Assembly (NCBI RefSeq): GCF_039909015.1
Contig: NZ_CP150919.1
Coordinates: 3,076,501 to 3,140,500, forward strand
Length of the DNA: 64,000 bases
Origin: Pseudomonas grandcourensis
GTDB lineage: Bacteria > Pseudomonadota > Gammaproteobacteria > Pseudomonadales > Pseudomonadaceae
Direction of reading: 5' to 3'
A model generated the notes under the pieces. That model saw only the letters and a program-made list of their open reading frames with translations, made no database searches and was not told the DNA's origin. Of the stretch, positions 9,028 to 21,473 are shown one piece after another. The number at the start of each line of letters is the position of its first letter. Position 1 is the stretch's first letter. The translations under genes and the position numbers were made by a program.

Positions 9028-10440
9028 TCACCGATTCATCGGCGCAACAAACCGGCTCTTCGCCACGCTGTAGACGCCGGGCTCATCGCTGTCGATCACC
9101 TTGAAACCGATGCTCTGCGAACTGCTGGCCGGACGCTCCGTGAGCATCGCCACCGACACCGGCACATCGACAATTTCCCCCGGCGCGAGGCTGAATTCGG
9201 TCCTGCCCTGCAACTGGAAGCCATCGGCATCCACCAGGCTCAATTGATAGTCCTGACGCTGCTGGGTTTTGTTGATCACCTTCAGACTGTAGATGTTTTC
9301 GATCTGCCCCTGGCTGTTCTCACGGAACAGGCCCCGGTCCTTGCTGACGTCGAGGGACACCATCGGCCGTTCCACCAGCGCCACCACCAGGGCTGCGATC
9401 ATCACCAGCAGCACGGCGGTGTAGCCGATCAGGCGCGGACGCAGCAGGTGTGTCTTGCCACCCTGCAACTGATGCTCGGACGTGTAGCTGATCAACCCGC
9501 GCTCATAGCCCATTTTGTCCATGATCGAATCACAGGCGTCGATGCAGGCGGCGCAACCGATGCACTCCATCTGCAAGCCGTCGCGAATGTCGATGCCGGT
9601 GGGGCAGACCTGTACACAGAGCTGGCAGTCGATGCAATCACCCAGTCCGACTTCGGCGGGTTTGACCTCGCGTTTGCGCGGGCCACGGTTTTCGCCTCGG
9701 GCCACGTCGTAGGAAATGGTCAGGGTGTCCTTGTCGAACATCACGCTCTGGAAGCGTGCGTAGGGGCACATGTGCATGCACACCGCTTCACGCAGCCAAC
9801 CGGCATTGATGTACGTGGCGCCGGTAAAAAACAGCACCCAGAACAGGCTGACGCCACTCATCTGGAAGGTCAGCAGCTCTTCGGCCAACGGCCGGATCGG
9901 CGTGAAGTAGCCGACGAAGGTCAGGCCGGTCAGCAGGCTGATGGCCAGCCACAAGGTGTGCTTGGCCGAGCGACGCATCAGCTTGTTCAGGCCCCACGGC
10001 GCGGCTTGCAACTTGATCCGCTGGTTGCGTTCGCCTTCGGTGATCTTCTCGCACCACATGAAGATCCAGGTCCACGAACTTTGCGGGCATGTGTAGCCGC
10101 ACCAGACCCGGCCCGCGAACACGGTGATGGCAAACAGGCCGAACGCGGCGATGATCAGCAGCGCCGAGAGCAGGATGAAATCCTGCGGCCAGAAGGTCGC
10201 GCCGAAGATATGGAACTTGCTTTCGGAAAGGTCCCAGAGCACCGCCTGGCGGCCGCCCCAGTTCAGCCACACGGTGCCGAAAAACAGCAAAAACAGAAAT
10301 CCCGCGCCGCTGATGCGCAGGTTGCGGAACAGCCCGGTGAAACTGCGGGTGTGGATCAGGTTGTCGCTGGATTTGGCCTTCGTCTTTGGGCGCGAAGGCT
10401 CGAATGTTTCTACGGTTCGGACGGGGATTCTTTCGCTCAT
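9028..10440 (-). CDS. ccoG: Cytochrome c oxidase accessory protein CcoG (FixG/RdxA)
   Basis: Polytopic membrane iron-sulfur protein needed to supply copper to cbb3-type cytochrome oxidase (reduces Cu(II)). 470 residues from ATG 10440. The N-terminal half has several membrane helices and a CGYTCPQ motif after a helix. The middle has two 4Fe-4S ferredoxin motifs (CIDCQLCVQVCP, then CIGCAACIDAC). The C-terminal part is a periplasmic Ig-like FixG domain. An in-frame ATG lies 24 bases upstream (10464) after the same short leader; 10440 gives the usual MSERIPVRT start. ccoNOPQ is not in this window, so this is an unlinked or second copy. Unusual for ccoG, its downstream neighbour is a MocR regulator. 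Confidence 0.92.
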   Translation of the reverse strand: MSERIPVRTVETFEPSRPKTKAKSSDNLIHTRSFTGLFRNLRISGAGFLFLLFFGTVWLNWGGRQAVLWDLSESKFHIFGATFWPQDFILLSALLIIAAFGLFAITVFAGRVWCGYTCPQSSWTWIFMWCEKITEGERNQRIKLQAAPWGLNKLMRRSAKHTLWLAISLLTGLTFVGYFTPIRPLAEELLTFQMSGVSLFWVLFFTGATYINAGWLREAVCMHMCPYARFQSVMFDKDTLTISYDVARGENRGPRKREVKPAEVGLGDCIDCQLCVQVCPTGIDIRDGLQMECIGCAACIDACDSIMDKMGYERGLISYTSEHQLQGGKTHLLRPRLIGYTAVLLVMIAALVVALVERPMVSLDVSKDRGLFRENSQGQIENIYSLKVINKTQQRQDYQLSLVDADGFQLQGRTEFSLAPGEIVDVPVSVAMLTERPASSSQSIGFKVIDSDEPGVYSVAKSRFVAPMNR

Positions 10441-10698
10441 GGTCTTTCGCTCATCAGCCTCCATCAGGCATGAGCACTATGAGCGGCGATCTGTTTGCAT
10501 AACAGACTCAGGTATTGCATTAAAAAGCGGATCAGATGGCTGTGTTTGCACGGCCTGCGACAACTTGAAGCACCCGTCGCACAAAGCTGCAAACGCCTAT
10601 GCAAAACAGCGGCGGCGGGTGTTGATCAACGTCAGTCAAATCACCGAATCACTGTTGAAGGCTTTAAAGTGCCGGCGTCCATCCACCGCGCCTGCCTG

Positions 10699-10935
10699 TC
10701 AGGGATTCACCCCGTCTGTGGAGGTAGTTTCACAACCTGATTCCTGCTCGTTGCTTTGCGTTTGTGAGAGCTCGTGCTGGCTGTAGTCAATATCACCCTG
10801 CAACAGATGATTCTCCAGATCCCTGATGATCGAGCTTCTGGTTGATGGTTCTGAGGGGTTGCGTTCGGCTTCGAAGCAAAGAAATTCGTAGTTGAATATT
10901 TTCAAAGGAAGGCCAGCCGTCGATTGGTCGTTCAC
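10699..10935 (-). CDS. Hypothetical small protein (doubtful)
   Basis: Possible 78-residue product starting at GTG 10935. It begins MNDQSTAGLPLKIF and has a polar, acidic, glutamine/serine-rich C-terminal half (QHELSQTQSNEQ) with no membrane segment or known motif. There is no clear ribosome binding site and codon choice is unlike neighbouring genes. The frame stays open upstream to about 11000 without an ATG. It may be a decayed or recently acquired gene, or chance. Confidence 0.25.
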   Translation of the reverse strand: MNDQSTAGLPLKIFNYEFLCFEAERNPSEPSTRSSIIRDLENHLLQGDIDYSQHELSQTQSNEQESGCETTSTDGVNP

Positions 10936-11141
10936 GGTTGAGCGCGTGGTGCTGTGCGCTAGCTCTGCTTGTGAATTCGCTGACGCTGGAAAAAATCGTT
11001 TTCATGGCTGGCCACGCTCAAGGCTGACGGAGTGATGGCTATTTAAGGTGGGGGGTGTAAGTTTCGTAAAGTGTCGGGCGGGCAGAATTGCCGCTTCAGG
11101 ACCGGTACTACGCGTTCTTGGGAAATGTCATTCATTTTTAT

Positions 11142-11172
11142 GGTCGTCCCTGGTTTCTACGCAGGAACGACC
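11142..11172. repeat. Inverted repeat (11-bp arms)
   Basis: GGTCGTCCCTG (11142-11152) pairs with CAGGAACGACC (11162-11172) with one non-Watson-Crick position and a 9-base loop. Neither side has a convincing T tract, so it is either a weak terminator for the small minus-strand frame at 11181-11273 or an operator or RNA element. Confidence 0.5.
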
Positions 11173-11180
11173 AATTGTCG

Positions 11181-11273
11181 TCATTCAGGATTCATAATCA
11201 CCGGCGGTATCGTCGTTGGAGGTTCTTCCTTTGGCGGTGGGGTCGTGGCAGGAACGGATTGTTCATTGTTCAA
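11181..11273 (-). CDS. Putative proline-rich micropeptide (30 codons, TTG start)
   Basis: Short frame reading NNEQSVPATTPPPKEEPP then TTIPPVIMNPE before the stop. The composition (Pro, Thr, Glu) looks protein-like rather than random. A GGAGG sits immediately before the TTG, which is closer than normal; it is better spaced for an ATG at 11265 in another frame that gives only a 22-residue basic peptide. An inverted repeat follows the stop. Real gene status is unproven; it could also be a frameshifted remnant. Confidence 0.3.
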   Translation of the reverse strand: MNNEQSVPATTPPPKEEPPTTIPPVIMNPE

Positions 11274-11481
11274 GCCTCCAGTGGCACATGGCGTGAGTCG
11301 TGCTTAAGTAGGTGGACTGGTTGGTTGACCGCAGCGCGTAGGACTTGATTCCGGAAATTGTCGATGAAACTTTCCCGGCGGCTGTCGCTCGGAACCTAAG
11401 TGACTTCATCCCCAGGCGGATTGCCCGGCGGGGTGGTGACCAGACACAAGCGCGTCCATGGGGCGTAAGGAGAGAGGCTCG

Positions 11482-13479
11482 ATGACGGCTGAAAAACCGA
11501 CTGAGTTGAGCTACAACCCGCACATGCCGCTGTCGCAGGCGTTGTTGCTGCCGCGTATTGTCATTGAAAACATCATGCCGACCCTTGAAGGCGGGCAGTT
11601 TGCGGTCAAGGCCGTGGTGGGGCAGGACGTGGTGGTGACGGCCAAGGTCTTCGCCGACGGGCATGACAAACTGGCGGTTCGCGTGCGCTGGCGGGCCGAA
11701 GACGAGGACGTCTGGCAAAGCGCGGCCATGCACGACTTGGGCAACAACGGTTGGCAAGGTCAGTTCCGGGTCGACAGCCAGGGCCGTTATCTGTTCTGTA
11801 TCGAAGCCTGGATCGATCAGTTCGCCAGTTTTTGCTACGAGCTGGAAAAGAAGCATGCGGCGGCGGTGCCCGTCAGCCTGGAATTGCAGGAAGGGCGGAT
11901 TCATGTGCAACAAGCCGCCGAACGCAGCGAAGGGCAACTCAGCGAGCAACTGGCGGCCCTGCACCATGAACTGTCAGGGCTGCTTGAAACCGAGCAGATT
12001 GCACTGTTTTTGCACCCGCGTAGCGCTGACCTCATGGCCCGCGTCGATCATCGCGCCTACCTGAGCCTGAGCCCGGAATACCCGGTGGATGTGGAGCGCG
12101 AACTGGCCCAGTTCGCCAGTTGGTATGAATTGTTCCCGCGTTCGATCACCGACAGTCCGACCCGCCATGGCACCTTCAATGACGTGCATTCGCGGCTGGC
12201 GATGATCCAGGACATGGGTTTCGACGTGCTGTATTTCCCGCCGATCCATCCGATCGGGCGTAGCTACCGCAAAGGCCCGAACAACTCGCTGACGGCGGGT
12301 TCCGATGACCCGGGCAGCCCCTATGCGATTGGCAGCGAGGAGGGTGGGCACGAGGCGATTCACTCGCAATTGGGCACCCGCGAAGACTTCCGCCGACTGG
12401 TGGCAGCCGCTGCGGCCCATGGCCTGGAAATCGCCCTGGATTTTGCCATCCAGTGCTCCCAGGACCATCCATGGCTCAAACAACACCCCGGCTGGTTCAA
12501 CTGGCGACCGGACGGCACGATCAAATACGCGGAGAACCCGCCGAAGAAATACCAGGACATCGTCAACGTCGACTTCTATGCCCCCGAGGCGATTCCGAGC
12601 CTGTGGTTGGAACTGCGGGACATCGTGGTCGGCTGGGTCGAGGAGGGCGTGAAGATCTTCCGCGTCGATAACCCGCACACCAAACCGTTGCCGTTCTGGC
12701 AGTGGCTGATCGCCGATGTACGGGCGCTGTACCCCGAGGTGATCTTCCTCGCCGAAGCCTTTACCACCCCGGCAATGATGGCGCGCCTGGGCAAGGTCGG
12801 TTATTCCCAGAGCTACACCTATTTCACCTGGCGCAACACCAAGGCCGAACTGGCGACCTACTTCACTGAACTCAACGAATCGCCGTGGCGCGAATGCTAC
12901 CGACCGAATTTTTTCGTCAATACGCCGGACATCAACCCGGCGTTCCTCCACGAATCCGGGCGCCCCGGGTTTCTCATCCGCGCCGTGCTGGCGACCATGG
13001 GCTCGGGCCTGTGGGGCATGTATTCGGGGTTCGAACTATGCGAGTCGGCGCCGGTGCCGGGCAAGGAGGAGTACCTCGATTCCGAGAAGTACGAGATCCG
13101 CCCCAGGGACTTCAATGCGCCGGGCAACATCATTGCCGAGATCGCCCAACTCAACCGCATACGCCGGCAGAACCCGGCGTTGCACACGCATCTGGGCCTG
13201 AAGGTTTACAACGCGTGGAACGACAACATCCTGTACTTCGGCAAGCGCAGTGCCGATGGCGGCAATTTCATTCTGGTGGCGGTCAGCCTAGATCCGCACA
13301 ACCTGCAGGAGGCGAACTTCGAATTGCCATTGTGGGAAATGGGCCTGCCGGACTACGCCAGCACCCATGGCGAAGACCTGATGAATGGCCATCGCTGGAC
13401 CTGGCACGGCAAGCAGCAATTCATGCGGATCGACCCGGCGTATCAGCCGTTCGGGATTTGGAGAATTACCGCCTCTTGA
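11482..13479 (+). CDS. glgE: Alpha-1,4-glucan:maltose-1-phosphate maltosyltransferase GlgE
   Basis: Extends alpha-1,4-glucan by two glucose units from maltose-1-phosphate; GH13_3 family; cytoplasmic. 665 residues, the usual GlgE length. An N-terminal beta-sandwich is followed by a catalytic barrel. The nucleophile is Asp396 in RVDNPHTKPLPFW and the acid/base is Glu425 in FLAEAFT, positions almost the same as in Streptomyces GlgE (D394/E423, from memory). The ATG at 11482 is chosen because AAGGAGAG lies 7-15 bases upstream; an in-frame ATG at 11458 lacks such a site. It is the first gene of the plus-strand operon glgE-treS/pep2-glgB, followed after 56 bp by treS, whose maltokinase domain makes the GlgE substrate. 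Confidence 0.95.
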   Translation: MTAEKPTELSYNPHMPLSQALLLPRIVIENIMPTLEGGQFAVKAVVGQDVVVTAKVFADGHDKLAVRVRWRAEDEDVWQSAAMHDLGNNGWQGQFRVDSQGRYLFCIEAWIDQFASFCYELEKKHAAAVPVSLELQEGRIHVQQAAERSEGQLSEQLAALHHELSGLLETEQIALFLHPRSADLMARVDHRAYLSLSPEYPVDVERELAQFASWYELFPRSITDSPTRHGTFNDVHSRLAMIQDMGFDVLYFPPIHPIGRSYRKGPNNSLTAGSDDPGSPYAIGSEEGGHEAIHSQLGTREDFRRLVAAAAAHGLEIALDFAIQCSQDHPWLKQHPGWFNWRPDGTIKYAENPPKKYQDIVNVDFYAPEAIPSLWLELRDIVVGWVEEGVKIFRVDNPHTKPLPFWQWLIADVRALYPEVIFLAEAFTTPAMMARLGKVGYSQSYTYFTWRNTKAELATYFTELNESPWRECYRPNFFVNTPDINPAFLHESGRPGFLIRAVLATMGSGLWGMYSGFELCESAPVPGKEEYLDSEKYEIRPRDFNAPGNIIAEIAQLNRIRRQNPALHTHLGLKVYNAWNDNILYFGKRSADGGNFILVAVSLDPHNLQEANFELPLWEMGLPDYASTHGEDLMNGHRWTWHGKQQFMRIDPAYQPFGIWRITAS

Positions 13480-13535
13480 GAACACCACAGGGGATTCTCA
13501 GCCTGTGGCCAAGATGAATTCACCAGGAGTTTCAC

Positions 13536-16877
<3,342 letters not shown>

Positions 16878-16879
16878 TC

Positions 16880-19111
16880 ATGAGTGTCTCGAACAAGGAA
16901 CAGGGTCATCACAAAGAAGCGCTGCTGCCCAGGGCGCGGGATATCGATGCATTGGTGCGTGCCGAGCATATCGATCCTTTCGCCATTCTCGGCCCCCACG
17001 CCGATGGCGCCGGCGGGCAATTCATTCGTGCGTATCTGCCGGGCGCCCTGAGTGTGCAGGTGCTGGCCAGGGACTCCGGTGAAGAGCTGGGTCAACTTGA
17101 AGCCACAGAGACCCCGGGGTTGTTCGTCGGCCATTTCCAGCGCGCGCAAGCGTATCTGCTGCGCACCCGTTGGGCCGGCGGCGAGCAAACCGCAGAAGAT
17201 CCTTACAGCTTCGGCCCTTTGTTGGGCGAAATGGATTTGTACCTGTTTGCCGAAGGCAATCACCGCGACCTCAGCGGGTGCCTGGGTGCGCAACTGAAAA
17301 CCGTGGACGGCGTCGACGGCGTGCGTTTTGCCGTATGGGCGCCGAATGCCCGGCGGGTGTCGGTGGTCGGTGATTTCAACGTCTGGGACGGGCGTCGGCA
17401 TCCGATGCGCCTGCGTCATCCCACCGGTGTCTGGGAGTTGTTCATTCCGCGCCTGCAAGCCGGGGACACCTACAAATACGAGATTCTCGGCGCCCACGGC
17501 ATTTTGCCGTTGAAGGCCGATCCCATGGCGCTGGCCACCAGCCTGCCACCGGACACCGCCTCGAAAGTCGCCTCACCCTTGAACATCGACTGGCAGGACC
17601 AGGACTGGATGATGTCCCGGGGGGACCGCCAGCGGGTGACGGCGCCGTTGTCGATCTACGAATTGCACGCCGGCTCGTGGCAATGCGAGCTGGACGACCT
17701 GGGTGAAGTGGCCCGCCAGTACACCTGGCCCGAATTGACCGAGCGGCTGATTCCCTATGTCAAAGACCTGGGCTTCACCCACATCGAACTGATGCCGATC
17801 ATGGAGCATCCATTCGGCGGTTCGTGGGGCTATCAGTTGCTGTCGCAATTCGCGCCGAGTGCGCGCTATGGCACGCCGGACCAGTTCGCCGCGTTCATCA
17901 ACGCCTGCCACCAGGCCGAACTCGGGGTGATTCTCGATTGGGTGCCGGCGCATTTCCCCACCGATACCCACGGCCTGGCCCAGTTTGACGGCACGGCGCT
18001 CTACGAGTACGGCAACCCGCAGGAAGGTTTCCATCAGGACTGGGACACGCTGATCTACAACCTGGGGCGCACCGAAGTGCACGGCTACATGCTGGCGTCT
18101 GCGCTGCACTGGCTCAAGCATTTCCATGTCGACGGCCTGCGGGTCGATGCGGTGGCCTCGATGCTGTATCGCGACTACTCGCGCAAGGCCGGCGAGTGGG
18201 TGCCGAACCGCCATGGCGGGCGGGAGAACCTGGAAGCCATCGACTTCCTGCGTCACCTCAATGACGTGGTGGCCCTCGAAGCACCCGGTGCGCTGGTGAT
18301 CGCCGAAGAATCCACCGCATGGCCGGGTGTCAGCCAGGGCACGCAACAGGGTGGCCTGGGCTTTGCCTACAAATGGAACATGGGCTGGATGCACGATTCG
18401 CTGCATTACATTCAGCAGGACCCGGTGTACCGCGCCCATCACCACAACGAGCTGAGTTTCGGCCTGGTGTATGCGTGGTCCGAGCGCTTCATCCTGCCGA
18501 TCTCCCACGATGAAGTGGTGCATGGGAAGCACTCGCTGATCGACAAGATGCCCGGCGACCGCTGGCAGAAATTCGCCAACCTGCGGGCCTACCTGAGTTT
18601 CATGTGGGCCCATCCGGGCAAGAAACTGTTGTTCATGGGCTGTGAATTCGGCCAGTGGCGCGAGTGGAACCATGACCAGCAACTGGACTGGTACCTGTTG
18701 CAATACCCCGAGCACAAGGGCGTGCAGAAACTGGTGGCCGACCTGAACCGCTTGTACCGCGAAGAGCCGGCGCTGCATGAGCAGGACGACGTGCCCCAGG
18801 GTTTCCAGTGGCTCATCGGCGATGATGCGATCAACAGCGTTTATGCGTGGTTGCGCTGGAGCAAGGACGGCAAGCCGGTGCTGGTGGTGGCCAACTTTAC
18901 GCCGGTGCCACGGGAGGCTTATCGCGTCGGGGTGCCGTTTGCCGGGCAGTGGAACGAGGTGCTCAACAGCGACTCGTCGATCTATGCCGGTTCCAACTAC
19001 GGCAACAGTGGCGGGGCGGTTGCCGAAGAGGTGCCGAGCCATGGCCAGGCGTTGTCGCTGGTGCTGAATTTGCCGCCGTTGGCGGTGTTGATGTTAAGGC
19101 CGCAGGGCTGA
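16880..19111 (+). CDS. glgB: 1,4-alpha-glucan branching enzyme GlgB
   Basis: Introduces alpha-1,6 branches into the glucan made by GlgE. 743 residues: N-terminal domain, CBM48 (about 130-215, [18 protein letters not shown]), GH13 barrel (about 260-620) and C-terminal beta domain. Catalytic residues: Asp423 in [10 protein letters not shown], Glu476 in [10 protein letters not shown], and Asp in [11 protein letters not shown]. The [12 protein letters not shown] stretch is typical of GlgB. It is the last gene of the operon, starting 2 bases after the treS/pep2 stop. A REP doublet follows. Confidence 0.96.
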   Translation: MSVSNKEQGHHKEALLPRARDIDALVRAEHIDPFAILGPHADGAGGQFIRAYLPGALSVQVLARDSGEELGQLEATETPGLFVGHFQRAQAYLLRTRWAGGEQTAEDPYSFGPLLGEMDLYLFAEGNHRDLSGCLGAQLKTVDGVDGVRFAVWAPNARRVSVVGDFNVWDGRRHPMRLRHPTGVWELFIPRLQAGDTYKYEILGAHGILPLKADPMALATSLPPDTASKVASPLNIDWQDQDWMMSRGDRQRVTAPLSIYELHAGSWQCELDDLGEVARQYTWPELTERLIPYVKDLGFTHIELMPIMEHPFGGSWGYQLLSQFAPSARYGTPDQFAAFINACHQAELGVILDWVPAHFPTDTHGLAQFDGTALYEYGNPQEGFHQDWDTLIYNLGRTEVHGYMLASALHWLKHFHVDGLRVDAVASMLYRDYSRKAGEWVPNRHGGRENLEAIDFLRHLNDVVALEAPGALVIAEESTAWPGVSQGTQQGGLGFAYKWNMGWMHDSLHYIQQDPVYRAHHHNELSFGLVYAWSERFILPISHDEVVHGKHSLIDKMPGDRWQKFANLRAYLSFMWAHPGKKLLFMGCEFGQWREWNHDQQLDWYLLQYPEHKGVQKLVADLNRLYREEPALHEQDDVPQGFQWLIGDDAINSVYAWLRWSKDGKPVLVVANFTPVPREAYRVGVPFAGQWNEVLNSDSSIYAGSNYGNSGGAVAEEVPSHGQALSLVLNLPPLAVLMLRPQG

Positions 19112-19133
19112 TCCTAAGTCGGCGGTGCTGCCT

Positions 19134-19192
19134 TTCGCGAGCAGGCTCGCTCCCACACTGAATGGATGTGGGAGCGAGCCTGCTCGCGAAGG
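19134..19192. repeat. REP doublet
   Basis: Close inverted pair (GCGAGCAGGCTCGC variant) between the convergent glgB and autotransporter-like genes. Confidence 0.88.
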
Positions 19193-19228
19193 GGCCAGCC
19201 TGGTCAAATCATCTTTTGAAGTATTCCC

Positions 19229-20296
19229 TCACCAGCGCATCCGTATCCCCAGGCTGCCAATCAACCCGTTCAAGTCATTGTCGTCCACGTCGCTGCTGTA
19301 GTCGGCGCTGACGTACAGGCTCACCGACGGCGTCACCCGGGCCACCAGACCCAGACCCAGTTCGACGGTCGAGGATTTGCGGCTGCTGCTGATCTTGTCG
19401 ACCTGGTCGAGGGTGACGGTGTTGCCGGTGTAAACCGTGTGCCACAAGTTGGTCCGCACATAAGGTTCGACCGGCAGGCCGCTGATGTTGTAACTGCCTT
19501 GCAAGCGCGCACCGACCCGGCCGCTCCACGAGTTCAGGTCAGTTGAAGAGGCGTTGCCGGATCCGGCATAAGGGGCGTCCAGGCTGATGCGCTGATTGAT
19601 CAACTGTGCCTGGGGCTCAAACACCCAGTTTTCGCCCAGGCCGATGGGGAAGCCACCCTCCACCGACAGTGTCATCGCGCGGCCCTCGGTGGCTTGCCGG
19701 GCTCCTTTCACATTACGGCTGAAGCCGCTGACCCGGCCACCGCTGGCGGTCAGGTCGACGTGCCAGCCTTGTGGTCCGGTCAGGCTCCAGTAGGCGCCGA
19801 GGCTATGCCCCTGGAGGTTGAGCCTGTCGCTGTCGGGATCGGACATTGCCGGGGTGATCTGTGCGCCGTGGTTGTTGAGCTGGTACTGACTCGTGCCGCC
19901 GACCAGACCGACCCTTTGCGTATGGCCGCTGGCGCTTTGCACGGTGAGGATCGCCGGGCCTTTGAGTGCGTGGGTGCCGGGGACGGCCAGCCCTTGGGAC
20001 AGGTAATCGGTTTGTGCCTGGCGAGAGGGCTGGCCGTAGAGTTGGTCCCAGTCCGTGGGCGATGCGTCTTCGGTGGTCAGGCTGGAGCTGCGTAGATCGG
20101 GATGAGCGCTGAATTGACCGGGATAGGTGACTGCGACAGTAGACAAACCGAGCGTCGGGATGTCCTGGCGATACCACGGGGTTGTTTCCTGCTCGTCGGT
20201 GGCGGCCAGTATTTCCATGGCGGAACACAGCAGGAGTGAACTCGACACCGTGCAAAAAGTGACTTTGATCTCTTGTGGGGTGAGTGAAATGTTCAT
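19229..20296 (-). CDS. Autotransporter-type outer-membrane beta-barrel protein lacking a long passenger
   Basis: 355 residues. A signal-like N terminus (hydrophobic stretch about 12-31 ending EILAATDEQ) precedes a short region of about 80 residues and then a C-terminal autotransporter barrel domain from about residue 110 to the end. Amphipathic strands, the LGAYWSLTGPQGWHVDLTAS, GGFPIGLGENWVFEPQAQL and SGRVGARLQG segments and the terminal Trp (GIRMRW) are typical of AidA/pertactin-type barrels. Classical autotransporters carry hundreds of passenger residues, so this is either a natural passenger-less barrel or a truncated gene with a re-formed signal peptide. It lies between the two alpha-glucan operons, convergent with glgB. 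Role unknown. Confidence 0.8.
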   Translation of the reverse strand: MNISLTPQEIKVTFCTVSSSLLLCSAMEILAATDEQETTPWYRQDIPTLGLSTVAVTYPGQFSAHPDLRSSSLTTEDASPTDWDQLYGQPSRQAQTDYLSQGLAVPGTHALKGPAILTVQSASGHTQRVGLVGGTSQYQLNNHGAQITPAMSDPDSDRLNLQGHSLGAYWSLTGPQGWHVDLTASGGRVSGFSRNVKGARQATEGRAMTLSVEGGFPIGLGENWVFEPQAQLINQRISLDAPYAGSGNASSTDLNSWSGRVGARLQGSYNISGLPVEPYVRTNLWHTVYTGNTVTLDQVDKISSSRKSSTVELGLGLVARVTPSVSLYVSADYSSDVDDNDLNGLIGSLGIRMRW

Positions 20297-20576
20297 GGAG
20301 GTCTACCTTGCGGTCGCATGAGGTATCTCGCTCTGGCGTCTCTCCTACCCCGAATGAGGGGCGGCCGAATGGATCAGGGGGCGTCACGGACTGCCCGTTT
20401 ATACGGGTGCCCGAGGCTGGTCCTGGTGGTGATTCCGGGGGTAGTAAAGTGAAGTCAAGAAGACCGCAACGGTCGAGTCAAGAAGATGGCCGATAAGTGG
20501 TAACGGTTTAAGTGACTGATTTATGACGTGCCCATAAGTGCTTGTTTGTTTGAAGGTGCGTCAAAAAAACTGTGGC
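20297..20576. other. Intergenic region without recognised genes
   Basis: 280 bp between the autotransporter-like gene and the EEP phosphoesterase gene. Presumably carries the promoter of the former. A T tract on the minus strand (A run at 20565-20571) just after the EEP stop could mark a weak terminator. No convincing frame. Confidence 0.5.
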
Positions 20577-21377
20577 TCAGAGATGCACTTCCACCGCCAG
20601 CGGCAAATGGTCAGACAGGTGCGTCCACGGTTTGTTTCCCAGTATTTGCGGCTCGTGGCTGCTGGCGTTGCGCAGGTAGACGCGGTCCAGGCGCAGCAAG
20701 GGAAACCGTGCGGGGTAGGTTTTGGCCGGACGACCAAGGTGGCGTTCGAAGGCTTCGTGCAGGTAGTCGCGGCGGACAAGGGTGGCGTTGCCCTGCATCT
20801 GCCAGTCGTTGAAGTCGCCGGCAATGATCACCGGCGCATCATCCGGCAAGGACTCGAGGAGCTGACAGAGCAACTGCAACTGCAGCTGACGATGGCTTTC
20901 CAGCAGGCTGAGGTGAACGCAGATGGCATGCACCTCGCGATGCCCCGGCACGTCCAGCACGCAGTGCAGCAAGCCACGGCGTTCCGGGCCGGTAATGGAA
21001 ACATCCAGGTTTCGATACTCGCGGATCGGGTATTTCGACAGCAGGGCATTGCCATGGTGACCGTCGGGATAGACGGCATTGCGCCCATAGGCGAAGTCGC
21101 TCCACATGCTGTCGGCGAGGAATTCATATTGCGAGGTTTGTGGCCAATCGTTGTAGCGGGAGGAGTGGCGGTCATGCTCGCCGACGACTTCTTGCAGAAA
21201 CACCAGGTCTGCCGACGTACTGCGCACCGCTTCACGTAATTCAGGGAGGATGAAGCGCCGGTTGAGCGCGGTAAAACCCTTATGGGTGTTGACCGTCAGC
21301 ACGCGAAGCCGATGAATCGCCGGGGGCGTGTTCAAGGGTGTCGATTCGGCTGCCTGCCGTTTTGAATGACTGGCCAC
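20577..21377 (-). CDS. Endonuclease/exonuclease/phosphatase (EEP) family protein
   Basis: Metal-dependent phosphodiesterase fold, 266 residues. Family motifs are all visible: LTVNTHKG (Asn), LVFLQEV (metal-binding Glu), GNALLSKYPI, IIAGDFNDW, and the C-terminal SDHLPLAVEV (Asp-His pair). Substrate could be nucleic acid or a phospholipid/phosphoester; sequence alone does not decide. In P. aeruginosa an EEP gene lies in the same kind of glycogen/trehalose region, next to a cardiolipin-synthase-like gene that I do not see here. GTG 21377 is chosen because AGGAG stands 5 bases before it; a GTG two codons upstream directly abuts that site. Confidence 0.85.
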   Translation of the reverse strand: MASHSKRQAAESTPLNTPPAIHRLRVLTVNTHKGFTALNRRFILPELREAVRSTSADLVFLQEVVGEHDRHSSRYNDWPQTSQYEFLADSMWSDFAYGRNAVYPDGHHGNALLSKYPIREYRNLDVSITGPERRGLLHCVLDVPGHREVHAICVHLSLLESHRQLQLQLLCQLLESLPDDAPVIIAGDFNDWQMQGNATLVRRDYLHEAFERHLGRPAKTYPARFPLLRLDRVYLRNASSHEPQILGNKPWTHLSDHLPLAVEVHL

Positions 21378-21473
21378 TTGCACTCCTCTGACTCAGGGCT
21401 GCTTATGTATGCGACTGATGCGACGGCAGTCAGTTCAGTCCGATAGGCTGCGCCGAACCGATAATCGATGATT

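Larger units (their letters stand above)
10441..11481. other. Gene-poor intergenic region (about 1 kb)
   Basis: Lower GC than the flanks. No recognisable family. It holds two weak minus-strand small-ORF candidates (10699-10935 and 11181-11273) and an inverted repeat at 11142-11172. A half-matching Anr/Fnr-like site (TTGAT-N4-GTCAG, 10623-10636) lies about 185 bp upstream of ccoG; only the left half fits the consensus, so this is a hint at most. Plus-strand frames here show no plausible product. Confidence 0.6.

Noticed and set aside
10623..10636. Possible Anr/Fnr box before ccoG
   Set aside because: Only the left half (TTGAT) matches; right half GTCAG differs at two of five positions and the distance is large.
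11071..11307. Plus-strand 78-codon frame before glgE with Gly-rich stretch
   Set aside because: The Gly/Val stretch is simply the complement of the Pro-rich minus-strand frame; no ribosome site.
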